5,226 nt of DNA, from assembly GCA_007122045.1 (NCBI GenBank), contig SKJM01000090.1:1-5226 (forward strand), in the 5' to 3' direction. The notes beneath the pieces were generated by a model that made no database searches, was not told where the DNA came from, and saw only the letters and a program-made list of their open reading frames with translations. Positions 1 to 4,346 of this stretch are shown here, one piece after another. The stretch comes from Planctomycetales bacterium (GTDB lineage Bacteria; Planctomycetota; Planctomycetia; Pirellulales; Thermoguttaceae). The position numbers were made by a program, and so were the translations under genes. Every line of letters starts with the position of its first letter. Position 1 is the stretch's first letter.

Positions 1-114
1 GCCCTGTGGCCGCTGGCGCCGCTGCTGCACTTGCCCGGCACGATGCCGCTATGGCACTGGCTTTACACCCAGGTTGCTCGGCGACGTCGCGCGTTCGGCC
101 GTCGGCACGAATGA
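1..114 (+). CDS. C-terminal fragment of a probable DCC-family (DUF393) thiol-disulfide oxidoreductase-like protein
   Basis: Frame 1 is open from the left edge to a TGA at 112-114, giving 37 residues; the start lies outside the window. The visible tail has a hydrophobic Trp/Leu/Pro-rich stretch, then a PLWHWLYTQVARRRRAFGRR segment. A 'Pro-Leu-x-x-x-x-Tyr-x-x-(I/V)-Ala-x-x-Arg' pattern followed by a basic end is how many DUF393/DCC proteins finish. The N-terminal DCC motif that defines the family is not in view, so the assignment rests on this short tail alone. Codon third positions are GC-rich like the neighbouring genes, which supports it being real coding sequence. It is convergent with the dehydratase gene, 37 nt away; I see no convincing terminator hairpin between them. 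Another small membrane-associated protein is possible. Confidence 0.45.
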   Translation, partial: ALWPLAPLLHLPGTMPLWHWLYTQVARRRRAFGRRHE

Positions 115-151
115 CCTGCTGCTCTTTGAGCCGTTGGTGATCGCCTGCAGG

Positions 152-514
152 TTAGGCCTTTTCGGCCACGGGCAGTTCGTCGATCTTCGCCGCCAGAATG
201 AAATCGTTCTCGGACAGCCCCCCCACCGCGTGGGTGGACAATTCGACCGTCACGTGGCGGTAGCCAGTGAGGTGGACATCGGGGTGATGGCCCTCTTGTT
301 CGGCGAGGTCGCCGACGTGTCGAAGGAAGTCGAGCCCCGCGGCGAAATCTTCCATTTTCCACCGCTTGCGGATGTGCCGCCCGTCGTCACCCATTTCCCA
401 CCCCTCCAGCGACTGGAGCATTTCGCGGGCCTGGGTTTCCGAGAGCCTCGCCGCCTCGCCTTCGCAGGCGCCACAACGTTTTGAGCGAAGTTGCTCGCCA
501 GTTTGGACTGCCAT
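152..514 (-). CDS. phhB: Pterin-4a-carbinolamine dehydratase (4a-hydroxytetrahydrobiopterin dehydratase)
   Basis: A 120-residue protein with the whole pterin-4a-carbinolamine dehydratase fold. The enzyme dehydrates 4a-hydroxytetrahydropterin to quinonoid dihydropterin, recycling the cofactor of aromatic amino acid hydroxylases in the cytoplasm. Seen directly: the active-site stretch EGHHPDVHLTGYRHVTVE begins at Glu74, with His76-His77-Pro78; a second block follows with Ser93-Thr94-His95 and GGLSENDFILAAKID (98-112). The paired His and the later His match the three catalytic histidines known in the family. The N-terminus carries Cys14-x-x-Cys17 before a Leu/Glu-rich helix and a Trp near residue 39, common in bacterial members. 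The start is supported by AGGAG 8 nt upstream of ATG (minus strand, about 524-528). No hydroxylase (phhA) is visible nearby, so its partner is unknown; many bacterial homologues have no hydroxylase neighbour. A sigma-54-like element lies upstream. The family call is secure; the symbol is by homology only. Confidence 0.93.
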   Translation of the reverse strand: MAVQTGEQLRSKRCGACEGEAARLSETQAREMLQSLEGWEMGDDGRHIRKRWKMEDFAAGLDFLRHVGDLAEQEGHHPDVHLTGYRHVTVELSTHAVGGLSENDFILAAKIDELPVAEKA

Positions 515-570
515 GGGTATTTCTCCTAGTTGCGTTGGTTCAACAGTCGTTCATATTGCCAATCACGCTG

Positions 571-587
571 TGCAAAATGCGGGCCAA
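571..587 (-). promoter_or_regulatory. Sigma-54-type (-24/-12) promoter for the dehydratase gene
   Basis: Read on the minus strand from 587 to 571 the sequence is TTGGCCCGCATTTTGCA. Against the RpoN consensus YTGGCACGNNNNTTGCW it differs at one specified position (A to C). GG (585-584) and GC (573-572) are separated by exactly 10 nt. The predicted transcription start is near 560, giving a 5' leader of about 46 nt before the ATG at 514. In Pseudomonas the phh operon containing phhB is known to use RpoN with the activator PhhR, so control of this family by sigma-54 has precedent. Assignment here is by pattern only. Confidence 0.6.
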
Positions 588-602
588 ACACCTCGCCAAA
601 CA
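583..602. repeat. Short direct repeat GCCAAACA x2, 12-bp period
   Basis: GCCAAACA occurs at 583-590 and again at 595-602, separated by 4 nt (12-bp centre-to-centre spacing). On the minus strand the copies read TGTTTGGC, and the downstream copy forms part of the -24 box of the dehydratase promoter. It may be a tandem protein-binding site or coincidence. Confidence 0.35.
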
Positions 603-637
603 GAAGGCCGGCAAGCCACCGCCCGCCCGGTGCACAA

Positions 638-654
638 GCGGCATCGGATTTGCA
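638..654 (+). promoter_or_regulatory. Possible weak sigma-54-type promoter for the BON-phosphoribosyltransferase operon
   Basis: The sequence GCGGCATCGGATTTGCA has GG at 640-641 and GC at 652-653 with the required 10-nt spacing, an intact GGCA in the -24 region and a perfect TTGCA at -12. It misses the consensus at four of the less conserved flanking positions. The predicted start is near 665, about 53 nt before the ATG at 718. No better sigma-70 pair was found by eye in this gap. Support is moderate to weak alone, but position and direction fit. Confidence 0.38.
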
Positions 655-706
655 TGCCATCGATAGGTGCCGCGGCATACAACCCATCCGTATTTTTCGA
701 AATTCT

Positions 707-710
707 GGAG
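707..710 (+). promoter_or_regulatory. Ribosome binding site deciding the BON gene start
   Basis: GGAG lies 7 nt before ATG 718. An in-frame ATG at 667 would add 17 residues ahead of the signal-like N-terminus and would fall almost on the predicted transcription start at about 665, so 718 is preferred. Confidence 0.6.
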
Positions 711-717
711 TGGACCC

Positions 718-2175
718 ATGAAACGCTTGCAGTATCCCGTAGGGCCCCTGACTGGGGCGCTGGTGATGTTTTTCGTGTTCGGACAAGTTCCGTTTGCCCC
801 ACCGCTGCCACCGACCCCTCCCGGGCTGGACGACCGCGACATCACCAGGGCGGTGCAACAACGCTTAGCGTTGGAAGGGGCGGTGCGCGAGCAACGAATC
901 GTTGTGACAACTCAAGACGGCATTGTCACTTTGTCGGGTACGGTTCCGCGCTTGAGTGCCAAATTGGCCGCCGGAGCCGCGGCCAGGATGGTCCGCGGCG
1001 TAATCGGAGTGTTCAATGAGATCGAGGTGGAACCCCGCCCCCGGCTGGATTCCAGCATTCGCGTCGACGTGGTGACGGCGATTACCGCCGATCCACTGGC
1101 CGACATCCGACAAATCGACGTGGAGGTGGAGAATGGGGTGGTCATCCTGACGGGCACGGTCGGATCGCCCCTGGAGCGATCGACCGCCGAGGAAATCGCG
1201 CAAGGCGTGGCCGGGGTGGCCGGGGTACGGAACCTGCTGACCTTCGAGCCGGTGGCCGAACGGCCTGACGGCGACATTGCCGAGGATATTCAGTACCGGC
1301 TGCGAGCCGATGCCGATGTGGCCGCCGGGCTGATCACGGTCGTGGTGCAGCAGGGGGAGGTAACCCTCGCCGGAAGCGTGCGGAGTGCCGCGGAACGAAT
1401 GCGGGCGGAGGAGCAGGTGTGGACGGTCCCCGGGGTGCGAGCGGTCGAAAACAACCTCGACGTGCAATGGTGGCGGGCCGACGAGATGGCCGCTTGGCCC
1501 GATCCGTGGACCGACGGCCTTATTCGGGAGACTATCGAGGAGGCGCTCCAGCGGAACCCGCGGGTCGATGCCGGCCAAGTCGCCACCACGGTTCGCGACG
1601 GCGTGGTTATCCTGATGGGAGAAGTCGTACACCTGCAAGCCAAGCGGGCCGCCGAGGAAGAAGCGCGAAACATCGTGGGAGTCCGCCGGGTGCAGAACCA
1701 ACTGCGCGTGCGACCGCCGGAAGAACGCCCGGATGACACGATTGCCGAAGACATTCAAGAGGGTCTGCAACGAGATGCGTACGTGGAGCGGTACGACGTT
1801 CAGGTGCAGGTGGAGAACGGACTTGCGCAACTCCGCGGCGATGTCGATTCCCTGTACGCCAGGGAGCAGGCCGAGGCGATTGCCGCAAGGGTAGCGGGAG
1901 TGATCGACATCCGCAATCAACTCGAGGTGGTTGCCGACGAAACGGCAAGGGCCGACCGTGACATTGAAGAAGACATCAAGAATTACTTGCGGTGGGACCC
2001 CGTGGTCGATCCCGAGAAGATCGACGTGGAGGTTCAGGCGTGTGTGGCCACATTGACCGGAACCGTCGACAACTGGACGCAGGTCCGGGCAGCGGAGCGG
2101 AGCGCCCGTTGGGGTGGGGCGACGCGGGTCGTCAACCGGCTTGCGGTTGCCCGCAGCCCCGAACCGGCAAACTGA
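718..2175 (+). CDS. Exported protein with six BON domains
   Basis: A 485-residue protein starting with Lys-Arg and a hydrophobic stretch (about 11-27), then a Pro-rich spacer (28-36): a signal peptide or N-terminal anchor, so it probably acts in the periplasm or envelope. The rest is six consecutive BON domains at about 38-104, 111-176, 184-249, 266-331, 339-404 and 413-477. Each has the amphipathic helix with 'D-I-x-x-x-(I/V)', a 'V-x-x-G-x-V-x-L-x-G-x-V' strand pair, an Ala/Glu/Arg-rich helix, and a closing 'GV-x-x-V-x-N-x-L-x-V'. BON domains (as in OsmY) are linked to phospholipid or envelope binding and osmotic/periplasmic stress protection; OsmY has two, so six is large. Domains 3 and 5 begin almost alike (ERPDGDIAEDIQ, ERPDDTIAEDIQ), indicating duplication of two-domain units. 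A Trp-rich linker (250-265) splits the array three plus three. Domain 6 has Cys442 in place of the conserved Gly and is the most diverged. Ligand unknown. It precedes the phosphoribosyltransferase by 25 nt, probably in one operon. Confidence 0.92.
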   Translation: MKRLQYPVGPLTGALVMFFVFGQVPFAPPLPPTPPGLDDRDITRAVQQRLALEGAVREQRIVVTTQDGIVTLSGTVPRLSAKLAAGAAARMVRGVIGVFNEIEVEPRPRLDSSIRVDVVTAITADPLADIRQIDVEVENGVVILTGTVGSPLERSTAEEIAQGVAGVAGVRNLLTFEPVAERPDGDIAEDIQYRLRADADVAAGLITVVVQQGEVTLAGSVRSAAERMRAEEQVWTVPGVRAVENNLDVQWWRADEMAAWPDPWTDGLIRETIEEALQRNPRVDAGQVATTVRDGVVILMGEVVHLQAKRAAEEEARNIVGVRRVQNQLRVRPPEERPDDTIAEDIQEGLQRDAYVERYDVQVQVENGLAQLRGDVDSLYAREQAEAIAARVAGVIDIRNQLEVVADETARADRDIEEDIKNYLRWDPVVDPEKIDVEVQACVATLTGTVDNWTQVRAAERSARWGGATRVVNRLAVARSPEPAN

Positions 2176-2200
2176 CATTTATTCGTGGAAAGGAGAACCG

Positions 2201-2878
2201 ATGCGATATGCCAATCGAACGGAAGCCGGGCGCAAACTGGCATTGCGACTGGAAGAATACACGGGGGCGGAGGGCCTCATCGTGCTGGGCCTGCCGCGTG
2301 GCGGCGTGCCCGTGGCCGCGGCGGTGGCCGAACAACTCGGTGCGCCGCTGGACACCTACGTGGTTCGCAAGGTGGGCGTGCCCGGCCACGAGGAATTGGC
2401 CATGGGCGCGGTGGCCGGCGAAGGCGTGACGGTCCGCAACGACTTGGTGCTCGAACGCCTGGGGTTGCCGCCGGACGTGTTCGAAGTGCATGCCGAGGCC
2501 CAACGCCGGGAAGTGCGGCGCCGCGAAGAGCTTTACCGCCGCGGGCTGCCGTCGCGCGAACTTCGAGACCGCACGGTAGTGCTGGTTGACGACGGGTTGG
2601 CCACGGGAGCCACGATGAAGGCGGCCGTCGAGGCCGTCCGAAAGTCGCACCCGGCACGACTGATTGTCGCAGTGCCCGTCGCCGCCCAGGCCACGGCCGA
2701 GTCGCTCCGCCAATTACTCGATGGGCCGGGCGAGGAGTTGGTCTGCCTCAGCGAGCCCGAAATGCTCGACGGCGTGGGCCGCTGGTACGAGGATTTCCGG
2801 CAAATTGACGACGACGAAGTATGCCAATTGCTGGCGTCGGCCGCCCGGCACGAGACGGCCCGGCCCGCACGCTCCTGA
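2201..2878 (+). CDS. Stand-alone COG1926-type phosphoribosyltransferase
   Basis: A 225-residue type I phosphoribosyltransferase-fold protein. The PRPP-binding loop is VVLVDDGLATGAT (126-138), with acidic Asp130-Asp131 and the Gly/Thr phosphate loop. An N-terminal LPRGGVPVAA (31-40) binds pyrophosphate in this fold, and GVPGHEELAMGAV (59-71) is a signature of the COG1926 'predicted phosphoribosyltransferase' group. The substrate base is not known for this group; M. tuberculosis Rv0571c, a DosR dormancy-regulon member, carries such a domain. Many COG1926 proteins are fused to a C-terminal alpha/beta hydrolase; here the protein ends soon after the fold with an acidic then Arg/Ala-rich tail, so the domain stands alone. 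The start is ATG 2201, backed by AAGGAG (2190-2195) at 5-nt spacing; an upstream in-frame ATG (2114) would overlap the BON gene without such a site. It lies 25 nt after the BON gene and is likely co-transcribed with it. Confidence 0.9.
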   Translation: MRYANRTEAGRKLALRLEEYTGAEGLIVLGLPRGGVPVAAAVAEQLGAPLDTYVVRKVGVPGHEELAMGAVAGEGVTVRNDLVLERLGLPPDVFEVHAEAQRREVRRREELYRRGLPSRELRDRTVVLVDDGLATGATMKAAVEAVRKSHPARLIVAVPVAAQATAESLRQLLDGPGEELVCLSEPEMLDGVGRWYEDFRQIDDDEVCQLLASAARHETARPARS

Positions 2879-2899
2879 GCCGGCCTTATGTGGTGGAGT

Positions 2900-2916
2900 T
2901 TGGCACAGGGATTGCA
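2900..2916 (+). promoter_or_regulatory. Near-consensus sigma-54 (-24/-12) promoter for the yqjD/yqjE-like operon
   Basis: TTGGCACAGGGATTGCA matches YTGGCACGNNNNTTGCW at all but one specified position (G to A, often tolerated). GG (2902-2903) and GC (2914-2915) are 10 nt apart as RpoN requires. It sits in the 127-nt gap between the phosphoribosyltransferase stop and the next gene. Predicted start near 2927, leader about 79 nt to ATG 3006. Its flank GGAGTTTGGC resembles the GGTGTTTGGC of the dehydratase promoter. Enhancer-binding-protein sites would be expected upstream, inside the phosphoribosyltransferase gene; none was recognised. Confidence 0.7.
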
Positions 2917-3005
2917 GAACATTGCGGAGGGCCGCGTACCTTGCGACCATCCGCGGGGAAGTTGCATACCGAATATCGAAGCAGTTCAGAAACCAGGAGG
3001 ACATC

Positions 3006-3338
3006 ATGGTAAGCGGAAACCTCACCAAAGATTACGAAGCTTTGCGCAACGATCTGAAAACGCTCCGTTCCGACGTCTCTGCCCTGGCCGAGGCGCTGGT
3101 CGCCGGCGGTAAGGGCCGGGCGCAAGCGGCCAAGGACTCGGCCGTCGAGCAGGCGCGCCGGCGGCTGGAGCAGATCAGTTCCCAAACGAACGCCGCGTGC
3201 AACCGCGGACGCGAGGTCGTCGACACGGTCGAACGCCAGGTGGCCACGCATCCCTGCAAGAGCCTCAGTGCCGTGTTCGGTATCGGCTTGCTGCTGGGGG
3301 CGACGCTCAACTGGTGGTTCCACCGTTGCCGCACATAG
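3006..3338 (+). CDS. DUF883 / YqjD-ElaB-like tail-anchored membrane protein
   Basis: A 110-residue protein with the DUF883 layout. An N-terminal helical part (about 5-32, with heptad-like Leu spacing) precedes an Ala/Arg/Gln-rich coiled-coil stretch (36-80). Next comes the typical 'H-P-x-x-S' hinge (THPCKSLS, 81-88), then a single C-terminal transmembrane segment (about 87-104, with a Gly-x-Gly-Leu-Leu-Leu-Gly core) ending in a short basic tail (HRCRT). E. coli YqjD and ElaB are stationary-phase inner-membrane proteins of this family reported to bind ribosomes; that role is known for the relatives and only inferred here. Cys65, Cys84 and Cys108 are present. The start is decided by a strong AGGAGG (2995-3000) 5 nt before ATG 3006. 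It is the first gene of a four-gene run downstream of the sigma-54-type promoter and is followed by a YqjE-like gene, the same pairing as yqjD-yqjE in E. coli. Confidence 0.85.
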   Translation: MVSGNLTKDYEALRNDLKTLRSDVSALAEALVAGGKGRAQAAKDSAVEQARRRLEQISSQTNAACNRGREVVDTVERQVATHPCKSLSAVFGIGLLLGATLNWWFHRCRT

Positions 3339-3407
3339 CCGCCTTGGGGAACCACTTGGAGCGGTCCAAACCCACGGGCCGTCACCCCACGCTGTGCGAG
3401 GTGCGTT

Positions 3408-3737
3408 ATGCCGGCATTGAGCGTCGTCCACCTGCTCCAGTGTTTAAGGTATGTACCCATGTTGCGCAAAATCACCGAATACATTTTCGCCTTGTGCGAT
3501 CTGCTCGAGGCCCAGGGACACGCGCTACGGCAGGCCGTCCGGCGCACGGCCCTGGGCATGGTCGTGTTGCTGCTCGGGGCCTTGCTGCTAGGCACTGGTG
3601 TCGGGTTCATCATTGCCGCCATTTACCTGATCCTCGCCGCGGTCTTGATGCCGTGGGCAGGCGCCCTGATTACGGGTGGAATCGTGCTGGTGCTGGGAGG
3701 GCTGGTCGCATGGATCGGACTCCACATCGCGCGCTGA
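3408..3737 (+). CDS. YqjE-like (holin-superfamily PF07332 type) small membrane protein
   Basis: A 109-residue protein (92 if started at ATG 3459). After an amphipathic Arg/Glu/Leu helix (about 18-48) come two hydrophobic segments, about 48-76 (VVLLLGALLLGTGVGFIIAA) and 82-105 (GALITGGIVLVLGGLVAWIG), joined by a short Met-Pro-Trp turn and ending in HIAR. This two-helix hairpin is the plan of the YqjE / 'phage holin family' proteins that commonly follow DUF883 genes. No phage genes are nearby, so a lytic role is unlikely; it probably forms an inner-membrane complex with the upstream YqjD-like protein. Start choice is open: 3408 has GAGG 6 nt upstream, while 3459 (MLRKITEY) has AAGG 9 nt upstream and gives the more usual N-terminus. 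It is 69 nt after the DUF883 gene and 15 nt before the hydrolase. Function unknown. Confidence 0.75.
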   Translation: MPALSVVHLLQCLRYVPMLRKITEYIFALCDLLEAQGHALRQAVRRTALGMVVLLLGALLLGTGVGFIIAAIYLILAAVLMPWAGALITGGIVLVLGGLVAWIGLHIAR

Positions 3738-3752
3738 CCGCGAGGACACACC

Positions 3753-4346
3753 ATGCACGCTCCGTTTCTTGAACGTCCCGAAGGCCGGGTCCACTATCTG
3801 GAAGCGGGCGCCGGGGCGGAACCCGCGGTGGTGCTTCTCCACGGGGCGTCTTTCTCTGCGAAAACGTGGCGCGACATCGGCACGATCGAACGGCTGGCCA
3901 CGGCGGGCTTCCGCGTCGTTGCGCTGGACATTCCGGGCTACGGCGAATCGTCGGCCGCCAGTTTCGATCAGAAAACCTGGCTTTCCGAGGTGCTTGATCA
4001 ACTGGCCATCCATCGCGGTGCGGTGGTCGTTGCGCCCTCGATGAGCGGGAAAGTGAGCCTGCCGCTGTTGGCCGAATCCCCGGAGCGGCTGTCGGGCTTC
4101 GTGGCCGTCGCCCCGGTGGGAATTCCGCAGTGGCTCGAGCGGTTGACCGACTGCCGTGTGCCGGTGCTGGCCATTTGGGGGGCCAAGGACGACCTGGTGC
4201 CGCAGGAGTACGCCGACACGCTGGTGGAACGACTCCCCCATGCGCGAAAGGTCGTCATTGCCGGCGCCGGGCATGCCCCCTACATGAATGACGCCGGCGC
4301 CTTTCACGACGCCGTGTTGAGCTTCTTGCGGGAGAACACGGCGTGA
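3753..4346 (+). CDS. ABHD14-like small alpha/beta hydrolase
   Basis: A 197-residue single-domain alpha/beta hydrolase without a lid insertion, predicted cytoplasmic as no signal peptide is seen. The oxyanion strand is VVLLHGASFSAKTW (26-39), followed by VVALDIPGYGES (55-66). The nucleophile elbow is VAPSMSGK (93-100), with Ser96 as the likely nucleophile. Asp146 lies in WGAKDDLVP (142-150) and His174 in GAGHAPY (171-177), completing the triad. The 'HGxSFSxxTW' block together with a 'PSxSG' elbow in place of the usual GxSxG is characteristic of the ABHD14/CIB group; human ABHD14B is about 210 residues and reported to act as a CoA-dependent lysine deacetylase. Whether the bacterial protein does so is unknown; a general esterase is the cautious call. 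A GAGG (3742-3745) precedes ATG 3753. The stop TGA overlaps the GTG start of the kinase gene, implying translational coupling. Confidence 0.88.
   Translation: MHAPFLERPEGRVHYLEAGAGAEPAVVLLHGASFSAKTWRDIGTIERLATAGFRVVALDIPGYGESSAASFDQKTWLSEVLDQLAIHRGAVVVAPSMSGKVSLPLLAESPERLSGFVAVAPVGIPQWLERLTDCRVPVLAIWGAKDDLVPQEYADTLVERLPHARKVVIAGAGHAPYMNDAGAFHDAVLSFLRENTA
4330..4345 (+). promoter_or_regulatory. Shine-Dalgarno and overlapping GTG start of the kinase gene
   Basis: GGGAG (4330-4334) lies 8 nt before GTG 4343-4345, which overlaps the hydrolase TGA as GTGA (4343-4346). The first in-frame ATG (4439) would remove residues 1-32, including the start of the conserved Thr-His-x-Ser-Trp-Val block, so the GTG is preferred. 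Confidence 0.7.

Noticed and set aside
115..151. Possible bidirectional terminator between the convergent genes
   Set aside because: No GC-rich stem with a T-tract could be found in the 37 nt.
534..544. GGTTCAA resembling a tRNA T-loop, within the inverted repeat GTTG-GTT-CAAC
   Set aside because: The flanks cannot form a T-stem and no acceptor or anticodon arm is present. The 4-bp arms are too short to call an operator.
650..680. TTGCAT with a loose -10 as a sigma-70 promoter for the BON gene
   Set aside because: No acceptable TATAAT-like hexamer at 16-18 bp. The TTGCA is better explained as the -12 box of the weak sigma-54 element.
366..1019. Plus-strand open frame bridging the dehydratase, the intergenic region and the BON start
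   Set aside because: It overlaps two supported genes and both promoter elements; its composition is not protein-like.
865..2178. Long open frame on the minus strand (437 codons)
   Set aside because: It is antisense to the six-BON gene, shows His/Pro/Arg-rich low-complexity translation with no recognisable domain, and is the usual shadow of GC-rich codon bias.
2132..2713. Minus-strand open frame over the phosphoribosyltransferase
   Set aside because: It is a mirror of a gene with a clear PRPP loop and strong ribosome binding site; its translation has no known pattern.
2941..2969. TTGCGA / GCATAC as a sigma-70 promoter upstream of the DUF883 gene
   Set aside because: The -10 match is poor and the sigma-54 element just upstream is far stronger.
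3356..3369. Small hairpin TTGGA-GCGG-TCCAA after the DUF883 gene
   Set aside because: Only 5 bp of stem and no T-run follows, so it is not a convincing terminator; it may at most mark an mRNA processing site.
3408..3737. Holin-like protein as a sign of a prophage
   Set aside because: No lysin, structural or integrase genes are nearby, and the DUF883 neighbour fits the housekeeping yqjD-yqjE pairing.
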